64,000 nucleotides of DNA from Stomorhina lunata (GCA_933228675.1 OW121744.1:62227928-62291927); one strand, 5' to 3'; positions 44,151-56,038 are shown, counted from the first letter of the stretch. The notes: generated from the letters alone by a model not told the origin. Made by a program: numbers and translations.

Positions 44151-44878
44151 GGTAGACTAGGCTATTTATATCTGAAATTACATTGACTATATATAAACTA
44201 TGGACTATATACATACAATGGACTATATACACACAATGGACTATATTACAAGTTGTAATTTACAAGTCACGATTACTGGTTAGAATTGACAATATTAAAA
44301 TCCACGATTATTTCATAAATGGAAAATTAACTATATTAAAACCCTCGATTATTTCTTTAAATTAACTATAGTAGAACCATAAATTATTGCCTAAGATGGA
44401 CCATAGAAGTGGTTTAAGTGGTCTTCATTTGAACCCTTGATTATTGCATAAAATGGAATATATCATTAGTAGCAGCAAATACTTTCAAGCCAAAGTTGGC
44501 TATTATTTGCGTGGCAGGGGAATAACAGCAATTTACATTAAACAAGAAAACTTTTTCTTAACTCGTAATAAAAAAAAAACACAAAGAAAAATGCATACTA
44601 AACTAACAAAACTAGCTCTCCATTTGGCCAACGTTTTTTTCACAAACTTAACAGTTTAGAAACGCTGAGACAAATTTTAGTCGTTTTATTAAAAAAAAAA
44701 AAAAAATACTTAAAAAATTATAAAATAATTTTACTCGAGTAACTCGATTACTCGTGGAAAATTACTCAAATAAATTTTTATTTGAAATTAGCCATTTTAT
44801 TTTACTCGAGCGATTAATCGATTTGATTTTTCCGATTAATCGAGCAAACATAACTCGAGTAAACACCCTACCTACTAT

Positions 44879-45190
44879 ATCAAATTTTCAATACTATATA
44901 CTCTTTTGCAGATGACGGCAATATTTGTCATTTGTATTCTTTTAATTGTAGGCCAAACATGTCCTATATAAGAAGCCTCAGGCAAAACATTAATGACAAA
45001 AACGTAATGTTGCTTTATCTAATAATGGATGGAAAATCTGAAACTCTTCATGTTCTAGGCATGAAAATACAGTGCGATGTCCGTTAGACCGAACACATTT
45101 TTCGAGTGTCAAAAGAAGCATTCATGTGTTTTGGCTTTTTAAATCGGAGCAATATATACTTTACTCTAGCTGATGTTCACATCCAAACAC
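44879..45190 (+). pseudogene. LINE remnant, right part
   Basis: CTCTTTTGCAGATGACGG is the FADD block (compare 37571-37590). It is followed by CATGTTCTAGGCATGAAAAT and a SKEAFMCFGFLNRS segment matching 37805-37910 of the other copy. Stops are frequent. Confidence 0.75.
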
Positions 45191-45958
45191 TTAACTTTTG
45201 TAAATTCCCTAATATTGGTTCAAGAACCAAAAGGGAATCAGAATCCGTAAGAAATTCTAAGATGATTGAGCGATGTCCGTCTGTCTGTTGAAACCACGAT
45301 AACACCTAAACGAAAAGAGTTAGGTCACTGAAACTTAGCAAAAATATTCTTTATTTCTCGGAAAATTTTGCTATTGAAATTGAGCAAAATCGGTTTGCAT
45401 TTGACCATAGCTTCCGTATAATCTCGCCTAGGCTAATCGCTTTTTTTCTAATAAATAACAAATTTTAACAGATATGATGATAAAATTTATCAATGAAAGC
45501 CAGTGTGCAAAATCGGTCACCATTTGACCACAGCTACTATATAAAAACATACGAAAACTCAAAAATACCAAAAAGAAAGGTCTGCCTATCCGTCAAATGA
45601 AAGCGCGATAGCTGCTTAAAGAAAAGAGCTAGAGTGATAAAATTTTACAAAAGTATTTTTGATATGTTGAAAAGGTTGTGTATTGAAAATGGCCGAAGGC
45701 GGTTGACATTTAGTTAGAGCTCCCATATAATCCCGCAACGGGAAACACATTAATGATGATAAATTAAATCTAATTGTGATTGCTATGACGTCTAAGTTCT
45801 TAAAGAAGTTTTATGCAACTTTTTGTCTGTATATAAACTTTAATGGGAATCGGTCCATATTTGATCATAGCTTTCATATAAAAACTACTCCTTGAAACCA
45901 CTAAAATGCCACAAACGCCATTTAAAAGCTATTAAATTTTAAACTATGTCAGCTTTTG
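45191..45958 (+). repeat. DINE-like repeat, second subfamily
   Basis: GAGCGATGTCCGTCTGTCTG, AATCGGTTTGCATTTGACCA and GAATCGGTCCATATTTGATC align in order with 54920-55570. Confidence 0.6.
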
Positions 45959-46470
45959 CATGGCCACCACAGGCACGTTTGCAGAAGTCTAGACGCTGAA
46001 CTGAATTTTCGACGCTTTTCAAGCATAAATTGGCCAATAGTGCTGCAATTTCACATTCGATATTCGCACGAAGCTCATCAATCGTCGCTGGCTTTTTGAC
46101 ATAGACCATATACTTGACGTAGCTCCACAGGAAATAGTCTAACGGCTTTACATCGCACGACTGAGGTGGCTAATAGACTGGACCATTCCGTGGTTTTCAA
46201 TAAATTATTTGTAACATTCGCTGTGCGGCTTGTGGCGCCGTTCTGTTGGAACCACATGTCCTCCAAGTCCATATCATCTAATTGGGTCCAAAAATATTCG
46301 GTTATCATTGAACGGTAGCGATACAGTAACGTAGCGGTCTTGAAAATCACAGAAGAAGTTGGGTCCAATGACGCCGTCGGCCCATAAACCGCATCTCACC
46401 GTAATTTATTCGGGATGCAATGATGACTCATGGATGACGAAGCCATTCAGCCAAAAATGAGCCTCATTCA
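45959..46470 (-). pseudogene. Mariner (DD41D-type) transposase relic D
   Basis: On the minus strand, RYRSMITEYFW, LDDMDLEDMWFQQNGATSRTAN and a frameshifted CDVKPLDYFLW-like block follow each other, with an IQPKMSL-type trace of the first block upstream (46430-46470, antisense). The second catalytic aspartate has become asparagine (codon 46245-46247). It is close in sequence to relics A and B. Confidence 0.85.
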
Positions 46471-46793
46471 CGCTTTTAACTTTGAATTTCGAAAGAAAGA
46501 AGTAGCCCTTATATTTTGGCTTTTGTTAAAGATTTCGACTTGTGTTAAAGATAAATTTCATTTGTTCGAACAAAACCTGGTTTGCTGTAATGTTTTTACT
46601 ATATTAGGGTTAGGTTAGGTAAGTGTGGCTGGAAATGAGATGAACTTAGACCATAAACCATATTGTGTTACCATTGAAGCGAGCAAAAAGCACGGGACTC
46701 GCTTCCCAATTAAATAATCCAGTTTGCTTTGAAAAGCTCTTAAAACGCACAATGCCCATGTTAGTCAGATTATCCAAGTCTGCAAAGAAATAA

Positions 46794-46833
46794 GATTCCA
46801 CAGTAAGTTCTCAAGGGAACTTACTGTGGAATC
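46794..46833. repeat. Perfect hairpin, 17-bp stem and 6-nt loop
   Basis: GATTCCACAGTAAGTTC (46794-46810) and its exact complement (46817-46833) are separated by TCAAGG. No further context suggests a functional RNA. Confidence 0.9.
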
Positions 46834-47183
46834 AACAAAGCTGGGCAAGTTCAAGGCATAATGGACTTCTTTTCTCCTCATCACCACATCTTCTGCAAAA
46901 ATCACTCGAAAGAAAGAACGGAGAATTGCGGTATTCTTATAATAATGTTGAATGCGTTTGATGATATCACAAAACTTGTAAAGTGCGATTTCTGATATAA
47001 ATCGGAATAAATTGAGTAAATGAAGTAAATACTGATATCAAATGCCAAAACCCTGTATTAACTGATACTACAAGTTCCCCGTAGGCCTCTATGAAACCCT
47101 AACTGGAGGTTTGGCATCTCGAGTCTAACAAAATGAGAAGTAAAACTCAGGCAAATACCGCTTATATACTTGTATATATTGTA

Positions 47184-48431
47184 TAAAGAGTGCTCTAAAT
47201 AAAATTTGTAGTTGGATTTTCTTAAATAAAAAAAAAAACAAAATACGCAAATATAATGACATATTATACAAAATCATTTAGCATTAAAATGTTTACTTAG
47301 TACTCGGGTTTTGCAAAATTATCGACTTTTTTCGGAAACCCTCCCACTAAAGATTTTACAGTTGCTTCTGATACCTTTTTGGAGCATGTAAGCGCAGGTG
47401 GACGCTTAAAATCGGACATGTTCTTGGAAATCTTTCCTGTGTTCTTCAATTCCTTTTTTTACCAGAGCCCAATACCTTTCCACAGGCCGAAGTTCTGGAC
47501 AGTTAGGTGGATTTGCCTCTCGTGGTACAAAAATGACATTATTCTTTGAGTCCACTCAAGTGCCTTTTTTCCATAATGGCATGATGCCAAATCGGGCCAA
47601 AAAAATGTAGTCACTCTGTGCTCTCTTAAAAAGGGTAGCAACCGTTTTTGTAGGCACTCCTTTATATAAATTTCTGTGTTTATTGTGCCAGATGCCACAA
47701 ATACTTTACTTCTTTTGCCACAACTGCAAATAGCTTGCCACACGAGAAACTTCTTAGGGAATTTTGTTTGTTTTTTTGTGCGAAACTCTTGCCGAACATT
47801 GCCCCGTTTATCAGCAACATAAAAATCTTGACCAGGAAGTTGAGAAAAGTCTGCCAGTACGTATGTTTCATCATCCATCACACAACAGGTGTATTTTTTT
47901 TATAAAATCAGACTTCAATTTTTTCGCTCGTTTTTTTTGCTTCTAAGTTCTTTATAGCATTGCGATCTGGAACCTTTTGGACTTTGTATGTCTTCAGTCC
48001 AGCATAAGCTTTGACTCTATGTGCAAAATTCTTAGAACATTTCACCGTACGAGCTGCTTTTCTTAAAGAAGTGTTAGGCGCTCTTCGAAAGAGTCGCTCG
48101 ACTTCTTTTGCCTTACCAATATCTGTAGGACCTCTTTTCCTCCCTGATCCAGGTTTTCTTTCAATGCTCAGGTTTTCCTTGTACCGTCTGATGGCATTAG
48201 AAACCGTTCGAGGGTCAACCTTCAAATTTTTAGCTATTTTTTTAAAAGTTCATGAACTTTTTTTTCGCAGTCCATTTTGATTGAAATAACTATTGAAAAT
48301 TAATAATTTCTAAAATAATAGTATCTGACATATCTATAGAAACTAACTTGATCCAAAAATAAATTATTTCTTGCACTATGGATAAATTTTGTCTAAAATG
48401 GTAAATGCATATTTTTTTAGAACACTCTTTA
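47184..48431 (-). mobile_element. Tc1/mariner element (DD37E type), copy 2
   Basis: Both TIRs are intact: TAAAGAGTGCTCTAAA at the left and TTTAGAACACTCTTTA at the right, with TA at 47184-47185 and 48430-48431. It is the same family as 20227-21455 but on the minus strand, inside the RNF144-like intron. Confidence 0.9.
47325..48275 (-). pseudogene. DD37E Tc1/mariner transposase, broken
   Basis: The ATG region MDCEKK (about 48275) is followed by a roughly 35-bp deletion relative to copy 1 within the first helix-turn-helix. The frame then reads VDPRTVSNAIRRYK, GSGRKRG and NTSLRKAARTVKCS. A second break lies near 47905, before MMDDETYVLADF. The catalytic WPDLAS is present. A single base is missing at 47551 (TGGACTC where copy 1 has TGGTACTC), so the NPPNCPELRPVERYW block is out of frame. 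Unlike copy 1, this copy keeps an extra roughly 67 bp near 47291-47357 that reads in frame as KSLVGGFPKKVDNFAKPEY and a stop. That is probably the original C-terminus. Confidence 0.88.
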
Positions 48432-48569
48432 TACGAATTTGTTAACTATCTTTCGAATGAGGATTGTAGAATGGTTAAATTTGTATAACTGTGAAATTGC
48501 GCCATCTGTTGTTGTAAGCTTGACACATTATTTAAGCCTTTTGTTCTACAGTCAATTTTAGTTCCTTGC

Positions 48570-48750
48570 ATCGACAAAGTATTAATGCTGTAGAGCTTAC
48601 CTCCGAAGGGGAATGCTATGGTAATTAATCATTTCAAGGAAAATTAATAATTACAGAAATTGATGTCCACGTGACTAGGGCTCCAACCCAGGCACAATTT
48701 GATAATTTATGCTTAGTTGTCGACGTGCTAATCAGCAAAGCCACAACTTG
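48570..48750 (-). mobile_element. tRNA-derived SINE (family 1), minus copy
   Basis: On the minus strand: TTGTGGCTTTGCTGATTAGC (box A region), GGGTTGGAGCCC (diverged box B), then a TTAATAATTTTCC-like block and CTACAGCATTAATACTTTG. It aligns over its whole length with 38771-38948. Confidence 0.75.
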
Positions 48751-48829
48751 CTACTAGATTCCAGAAATTTAGCATTTTGATGTTTAAGCGATTGAGAATT
48801 CACACACTTTCACTTGCCAATCGTCTAAT

Positions 48830-49270
48830 TCCTTGACCTTCTCCATGTTCTAACAGGTTCAACAACACGACGGCGCTTGTCAAACAATGTTGATTTCTGT
48901 CTTTGAAGTGTGTGGCCTATTCACCGCCATTAGCGCATACCTCTATAGAATAGGGATTTAGTTTGTCCCGCTAAGCATATCTTCATTTATAGGATTTGCC
49001 GTAAGTATTTGTTTGAAAAGTTTTGCAGGCGTATGCTAACGGCATTTGTGCATTTTCAAGTTTATTGTATACCAAACTTCCCAGAAAATTGAAGGTGTCT
49101 ACACATTCAATAAGCTCGATATCCACATTGATATGGGTCATAGCCTCCAGGCATATTCTTTGTCTTGGAAATATTGAGTTCCAGTCCAGCTGCCCGAGAT
49201 TTAACAGTGACAGCGTTAGTATTTTTTTAAGGTGTCCTGATCTATAGCTCTCAAGACAGATGTATAATTC
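48830..49270 (-). pseudogene. RTE-like LINE reverse transcriptase, C-terminal scrap
   Basis: Minus-strand frames give FSGKFG after a VDTF-like start, and an RWRWIGHTLQRQ-type segment. This is the conserved C-terminal IGHTLR motif of RTE-like elements. The plus-strand text closely parallels 56225-56720, the corresponding end of another copy. Confidence 0.65.
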
Positions 49271-50005
49271 TTACCTTAAAAGTTGGCATCAAGTTTGTTT
49301 CATGTATGTCTTCTTAAGTAAAGGACAGAAAAAACCATGAAATAATAATAACAAGGAAGTTTCATTCTCTCTTTTCAAAATTATTTTGAAGCATATTGGG
49401 TTTTTGAAGTTTCATATTTGAAAACAATTGAAAGAAAAATGTTGCCACATTAAGAAAAGGGGTACGCAATACATTGGGATTAGTTATTAAAAATGTGCAA
49501 TTTTGAAGTTAAGCATATAATGAAGACATTCAATATTAAAGAAATATAGTTGGAACAAATTGTATGATTATTTATTGAAGGTTTTTCGTAAATATTCGTA
49601 AGTTTTTTATGCATAAATTTACATAAATTTTGTCATCACAAAATATTAGAAAAGTGGGATTGTCGGCAAAAGTATGGTAGCACAAACTTTTACTATCCTA
49701 ACAAACGTCAGAAAGTTATCATGGCGACAAAAAGAGAGAATGGAACAACCTTCAGAATTATTAAGTCATGGAAAAAACTATAAAATGTATTCCGTTATCT
49801 CAGTAAGGCCACTATGACTAATATGACTGAAGTATAATTGAACTCATCACCTTTAATCACACATTTTTGATTATTTTATTTCATTTAAACTTCTCTTAAT
49901 GCCCCACTGTTCTACTCAGCTCTGTAATTCAAAATGTTTTTTAAATTTGTCAAAATATATTTCAAGCAAATACTAATATTTAAAAATTTTATATATTACT
50001 TTAAG

Positions 50006-51970
50006 GATTCCTCGCCGATTCACAATCTGGCCAATACAAAGAAACAGCACATCAACCAACATCAATATCATCAATCCCAAAATCTTAATTCATCGCTAGC
50101 ACCAACAACCGATAACGAAACCGAAGCACTTCTCGAAACCCGCCATAATATTAACATTCAATCGCATCTATCGGCTAATAGTCTTAAACGAGAATCGATA
50201 TCGAAACAACTACATCCCACAAAGTTATCGCTACAGCATACACGTAACTCGTCGAGCAAGGGAAATCATCAGGCGGCCAAGGGTGGAGGAGACGTTGCAG
50301 CTAACGAAGGATTTGCAAATTATGAGTTGGAGGGCCCTCAGTCAGGCTCTTTGGGGCTTGCTGGGGGCCCACAACCCAGACGTATACGTTTTGGTAATTT
50401 TCTCAAATCTTTGGTGGGTCTACGACCATCTGTGTCAAATCGTCATGGTAGTATTGGCGAAAATAGTGTCACATCCAACACTAATGGTTCAGAAGATGGC
50501 GAAGGCCCACCATCGTTTGCTATACCATCTTCACCGGAAATTACAATTACGCGTACGCCCTCCGAACAGAATATGGTTGTCATACGAGATCCCATGGGCT
50601 ACGGCGACTACAACGCCTACAGTAGTAGGGAGAAGTTAGCAAATTACCATCGAGAAAGTGTGGTAAAGTCCGGCAGTACATCATCTCTAAATGTCATGCA
50701 ACAAAAACTCTGGAATATTGTGCGTAGAGATGGAAGTGCTTTGAGTTTGCATCAAGAGAAATCACAGTCTATTGTTCATTATACGGGTCTTAGAAAATGT
50801 GAAACAGTCTTAGCACTAACAAGACAAACAACGTCTCCTTGTTCGCCCACAATGGGTGCAGGAGCTGCCAAGTCGAACTCAAGAAATCATTTAAGTGAAA
50901 GTCATGCCACTCGCCTGTCATATACCGGCAGCGGTATATTTAGTGCCAGTGGTGTGGAGCAAATACGTCCATTAAATCGACTGAGGAATAGTATTTCCAG
51001 TGTAAATAACACTTGCTCAAGATGTTCCAGTCTCTTGTCGTTGGCTGCCTCGCATTCGAGGTTTTCATTGAATAATTCGGCAAATCCGTTGGCTCATACA
51101 TCCCAACAGCATCTACGCAATTCTAGTAATGTAAGCAGTAGTAATATAAGTAGTACATTTAGTCGCAGTCGTGATGAATCTAACGAGACTGGTCTTCATT
51201 TCGCCGCCAAGCGTAATAGTCGAACATCAGCCTTGGGATCACAACGAAATTCCACCTCCGGTGCCAACAGCACAGTCAGCAGTAGAACACCATCAATGAC
51301 CTCACCCACTACAACCACCGCAACTACCGCTTCCACAATAAAGCTTACCACAACGCCACCCACCGATAACTCTTTATCCGTACCTCCAGTCGCCCTTTCC
51401 ATTACATCAACTGTACCGGCCCCACTACTACGAGAGAGTATGAGTTTTCCCGCTGAATCATTATCTACTCCGCTAACGGTCACTTCCTTGCTGAAGGTTG
51501 CCCATAAAAATGAGGCATCAAATTTCAAAGAACACCTTCATAATGATGATGACGATGATGGTCATCATCATAACATGGATGTGATTGATGGTGTCCATAA
51601 AATTAATAGCAAACCCAGCAATTCAAGCTCCTCATCCTCCACCTCCTCCACCAACACACTTTTACCGATTTCACAGGCAAACGTGACTTTATCGACAAAT
51701 CCAATGGTACCAGTTGCCACAACCACATTTACATCAGAACCAGCTGCATCATCAGAATCTATAATGGCAAAAACAACAACTACAACAATAATGCAACATT
51801 GCAATTCAGCCAACAATTCCCTCTCACCCACAAGCATTAATGCAGACTCCATAACATCAACTCCGGCACGTCCATTCGAAATGTTCACGTGCAAGTTGTG
51901 TCTTATCGATGTCGAGAAAGCCAGCGATTCAACTACATTACACCAGTGCGGCTGTCAGTTTTGCACAGAG
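50006..51970 (+). CDS. RNF144-like: RNF144-like RBR E3 ubiquitin ligase, exon reaching into RING1
   Basis: The exon encodes 655 residues in phase 0 at both ends. It starts DSSPIHNLAN after the acceptor AG at 50004-50005 and ends FCTE at the donor GTAAGT (51971). Features in order are ETEALLETRH (residue 35 onward), a basic RRIRFGNFLKSLVGLRPS segment (about 128-145), PSFAIPSSPEITITRTPSEQ, a fairly ordered WNIVRRDGSALSLHQEK region, CSRCSSLLSLAASHSRFSL, long S/T-rich stretches, and a DDDDDGHHH cluster. At residue 629, CKLC opens a RING1 followed by LHQCGCQFC, where cysteine replaces the usual histidine exactly as in the RNF144 group. RNF144-type ligases take ubiquitin from UBE2L3-class E2 enzymes onto a RING2 cysteine and are usually membrane-anchored at the C-terminus. 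IBR, RING2 and any membrane segment must be in later exons outside the window. The Drosophila counterpart is, as I recall it, CG33144. Confidence 0.85.
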
Positions 51971-52832
51971 GTAAGTTACATATTACTTTTTATATTTTTT
52001 TATAATTTTTTTGTTACACTTTTTCATTGTTTGATTCGCTATCTTTTCCACTTCCACTCTACTGTTTCCTTGTTGTTTTTTTCTTCTTGCCACTTGGATG
52101 TGCTCCATTGAATAACTTACTCTATGGAGTGTGAATTGAACACAAGGATTTATGTGGAAAAAAATCATGTTTTTTGTATTATTTCGGGTAGTTTTGTGGG
52201 AGTATAAATTCTATTTATATTCTATGGAAATATCGAGTAGATACATAACATAACATATTATGCATTTCGAATAGATCTTCTATGTATATATTTCTTTTGG
52301 ACAAATTCAAATTGAATTCACCGAATACATAAGTTTATAGTTTTCGGTTGTGTAAATAGTTTTGATGTCACAAAGGAGTTTATTGTAAAGGATATTATTC
52401 TCTTTAGGTGTTTATATTCAATTTCCAAATATAGATAATATCTATGTCAGTTATTGTTGAAGTTTTTTCTTAAATTTTAAATATTTTATGGAATATATTT
52501 GAATGTTCAAATTTTTATATAAGATGTTTAATTTTATCTCTGTAAATGCTCAGAGTAATTAGCATTTCAAATTAGCATTTCAAATTAGATGATTAACGAA
52601 TTTTGAAACTCATCATCTCCAATTTTATCAAATTTCGTAGATACATTTTCCTAGCCCATACAATTTTTAAAGTTCAACAAATGATTCTTAATTAAAAGAA
52701 CATGAAACTGCAGGACAATGGCCAAAATATGATCTTAGTTTTATAAAATTCTGATAAAACAATAGTATTAAAAGATTTAGGTATATAAAATGGGTAAACT
52801 TTGGACAGCCATAAAATCTAAACCAAAGTAAA

Positions 52833-53572
52833 ACAAGTAAGAAAGTGCTATAGTCGGTCAAGCCCGACCATACAATACCCTTCACCACTAAGGTCAAAGG
52901 TTTTATTTTTCCTGTATAAAGACAAAGATTTGCTAAATTTTGCCATCATACAAACATTTTTTCAAAACTTATATATTTAAGCTGCTTCCGACATTTGGAC
53001 TAATATGAGAGCTAGGGTCAAATGTGGACCGATTATCTCGAAATTTGGCAAATTGATTACAGTTATTATAAAAATTATGTATGCGAAAAATAAACTTAAA
53101 ATTCCCATTAGCTTCAGATCTACGAGCGTTTTAGTAATTTTTGTCTTATTTAGTGCGTTTTTAAAGAAAAGTTTGTATGGGAGCTATGGTCAAATATGGA
53201 CCGATTTTAACGAAATTTGGTACAGTGATTTTAGTTTATATAAGCAATATTTGATTTAAATTTTATGAAAAAATATTGATATTTGTGGTCAATATATCAA
53301 TTCCGGGAAGTGGGACCTATGGGAGGTACCATAAATAATGGACCAATTTTAACCAATTTCAATAGCCATGGTCCTATTATCAAAAAAATCAGTGCCAAAT
53401 TTCATCAAATTATCTTTAGAATTGCGACCTGTAGTTTGATTACAAGGTTTACATGGGGGTCCAGCCAGCCGTCCATCGCTAAATCGACTCAGAAAGTGAT
53501 TCTAAGCCTATTGGTATACTAATCAGCACAAACTTATAATACCCTTTCCACCTATAGTGGTGAAGGGTATAA
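52833..53572 (+). repeat. DINE-1/Helentron-like repeat, full-length plus copy
   Basis: The start ACAAGTAAGAAAGTGCTATA is followed by GTCGGTCAAGCCCGACCATA. Internal blocks are GTCAAATGTGGACCGATTA, GGGAGGTACCATAAATAATG and AAATCGACTCAGAAAGTGAT. It ends in a hairpin, ATACCCTTTCCACCTATAGTGGTGAAGGGTAT. Used here as the reference copy of the family. Confidence 0.75.
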
Positions 53573-53745
53573 TTAACTCTAAAAATTTTATCAGCTAGAG
53601 GAATGTTGTTGTTGTTGTTGTAACTGCGATATTATTGGTAAGATCGCAGAAGTGGCAGTCCTTGGTCGGAATCCTAAGATTTCCGAGTCGTTCCGGTACG
53701 AAGAACCGACTGCCGTGGGAACGAGCTAGAGGAATGTATGTATAT

Positions 53746-54422
53746 TAGGGTGAAAATTTTTTGTATGAATGAAAATGTTTTTTTCGAATTATATAACTTT
53801 TCAACGGAATATTGTAACACTAGATGTAAAAGTTTAGTTCTGAAAATTTGAGCCAAATCGGACAAGGTTCTATGGGCTCGCATCGGGTCCAAAATTTAAG
53901 AGCCCATTTGTATGGTGAAAAATGGGTAATTTTTTTATTTTTGAAAAATTTCAACCAAAAATAAACAACTTTTACAAGAAAAAATAATGGAATATTAAAG
54001 AAAACTAACACAGCTTTATTTCAGTTAGTCAAAAACAGAAATCCATGGAGTAGTTTCGGATATATTCCATTTTTCTCCTGAAAATTCATGTAATTAAAAA
54101 TACGCCTAAGGATATGCACCAAAAATTTTATGAATTTTTAGTAGAAAAATAGAATATATCCAAAACTACTTAATGGATTTTTGTTTTTGACTATTTTAAA
54201 CAAAACTGTGTTAGTTTTCATTAATATTCCATTTTTTTTTTTTTTTAAATTGTTTATTTTTGGCTGAAATTTCTCAAAAATAACCCATTTTTCACAATAC
54301 AAATGGGCTCAAAAACTTTGGACCCGATGCGCGCGCTTGAAACTTTGTCCGAATTGGCTCAGAACTAAACTTTTAGACCTAGTGTCATATCTCGATGAAA
54401 AACAATTTTTCCTGTCACCCTA
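53746..54422. mobile_element. 677-bp long-inverted-repeat element, hAT-like (TSD ATGTATAT)
   Basis: The ends TAGGGTGAAAA and CTGTCACCCTA are flanked by ATGTATAT on both sides (53738-53745 and 54423-54430). Inverted arms of about 300 bp pair: GGTTCTATGGGCTCGCATCG with CGCGCGCTTGAAACT-type text, and AATGGGTAATTTTTTTATTT with AAATAACCCATT-type text. The 8-bp duplication supports hAT-type mobilisation. It is non-coding. Confidence 0.88.
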
Positions 54423-54799
54423 ATGTATATAGAAATATTTATCAAAATTTTTGATTTGACCATAGCGTAATTATAACAAGTGCAACTCTTCAGCTGTTTT
54501 TCAAAATTTGTTTAAGTTTTCTAATGTCAAATTATTGTTGTTATTCTGAATTGTCGAATTGTTGTTTTAAATTTTGGCATTAAAAAACTTATTATCCAAC
54601 AACAAAATCTATGTTGTTTTTGGCTTGTTGTATTTGTTGTAGCCATGCGTTAACCTGTATATATGAGCCTTGGATTTGACTCATACGTATTTGTTTTTTA
54701 TACCAATGTTTATCAAAGTCTCTCTGATTCTCTCTGATTTTGTATTTTCCTACCCCTAGGGTTAGCAAAATTTAAAATCAGAGAGTCTTTACCCAACAT

Positions 54800-55740
54800 T
54801 GTTTTATACCCACTATCAAAAAGAATGGGGGTATATTGAGATTGTCATTCCGTTTGTAATTTCCTTAATATTGGCTCAAAAAACAAAAGGGATATATATT
54901 CTGAAACCTTATGAAATTCTAAGACGATTGATTGAGCGATGTCCGTCTGTCTGTCCGCTTGTTGAAAACACAATAACGCCTAAACGAAAGGAGCCATAAC
55001 CTCGACTAGGCTAATCGCTTGGCAGCATATAAATTGGTAAAGCATCGAAATCGGTTCACATTCAGCCATAGCTCCTATGCAAAACACTTACGGAAACACC
55101 CTAAATTCCATCTAAAATTCACTTAAATGCCAATAATAATGATAAACTATAATAGGCACGACCACTAAATTTAGCATAAGGAAGTCTTTTGTCAATGCCA
55201 GCCAGTGTGCAAAATTTTGTCACAATCGATCACCATTTGACCATAGCTCCCATATAAAAAACTAACAGAAACACAAAATACCAAAAATAAAGAGGGATTC
55301 TATCCGTATGCTATCGCACTTTCATTTGACGGATGTATGTATGTACGTTCATTTCATAGAAGTTGTGTACTGAAAATGGGCGGCGAAATCGGTTCACAAT
55401 TAGTTAGAGCTCCCATACAACCCCGCACCGGGAATCACATTTATGCTGATAAATTGAATACAATTGAAATAGCTATGACGACTGAATTTTATATAAAAAA
55501 GTTTTATGCAACTATTGGTCCAGTGTATCAAATTTTATGGGAATCGGTTCATATTCGACCATAGCTTTCATATAAATTATGAACTATGACAGCCACTAAA
55601 GCATAAATTAGCTTTTTATAAATACCAGCCAGAGTATACAATTTTGTGACAATCGGTCAACATTTGGCTATAGTTCTTATACATATATAACATCTCCTTT
55701 TTATATCTACAATCAAAAGGATTTGGAGGTACATTCAGTA
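54800..55740 (+). repeat. DINE-like repeat, second subfamily, longest copy
   Basis: It begins ATACCCACTATCAAAAAGAATGGGGGTAT (imperfect hairpin). It contains GCGATGTCCGTCTGTCTG and several CATTTGACCATAGCTCCCAT blocks, and ends near TTCAGTATATTAAGATTGCA. Matching partial copies lie at 32501, 38491 and 45191. Confidence 0.65.
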
Positions 55741-55969
55741 TATTAAGATTGCACCTACAAAATTAATCTTAAGTCCAGACTTTACATAAGGTAGATGCAT
55801 TAAGAACTCCTAACAAATTATATGGACCTGAAGTATTACTATCAACATGTTTTAGATTTGCTTCGCAGTGCTTCTTCCGAACTGTCTATTTACTAATGTG
55901 AATATACATAGCTTGTTCATTAAAACGTTGTAAGTACGTTTATGCTAAAAAAATTAAGATACTGTGGCT

Positions 55970-56038
55970 TAGTTGGTCTATGAAAAGCAATGTACTAACA
56001 CCAAATTTCTTACTTTGAACCCTGTATTATCAACATCT
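55970..56038 (+). mobile_element. tRNA-derived SINE (family 1), head fragment
   Basis: ACTGTGGCTTAGTTGGTCTA (box A) and TTTGAACCCTG (box B-like) on the plus strand. The body is replaced by the RTE 3' end at about 56040. Confidence 0.6.

Larger units (their letters stand above)
41408..44870. mobile_element. 3.5-kb hAT-type element (8-bp TSD CCTACTAT)
   Basis: The left end TAGGGTGTTCATTTTACTCG and right end ACTCGAGTAAACACCCTA are inverted. CCTACTAT flanks both sides exactly (41400-41407 and 44871-44878). The subterminal DNA repeats ACTCGAGTAA and ATTAATCG motifs. The interior carries a DINE-like repeat, a second hAT and a 41-bp tandem array but no hAT transposase, so it is non-autonomous. It inserted into a LINE remnant. 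Confidence 0.92.
41202..50005 (+). other. Intron of the RNF144-like gene (8.8 kb, transposon-filled)
   Basis: The donor GTAAGT is at 41202. The acceptor AG is at 50004-50005, with branch-point CTAAT at 49973-49977 and TATATTACTTTAAG before the exon. Both exons meet in phase 0. The intron holds a LINE remnant split by nested hAT elements, DINE-like repeats, a mariner relic, a DD37E element, a SINE and LINE scraps on both strands. About 46470-47183 and 49270-50005 contain nothing I recognise except the hairpin at 46794. Confidence 0.82.

Noticed and set aside
49934..50005. Start of the exon B frame at the ATG at 49934
   Set aside because: The stretch is AT-rich, contains the branch point CTAAT and ends in the acceptor AG. 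The coding character begins at DSSPIHN (50006).
51196..51894. Minus-strand ORFs of about 110 residues opposite the RNF144-like exon
   Set aside because: They are antisense shadows of S/T-rich coding sequence (V/G-rich translations), with no independent support.
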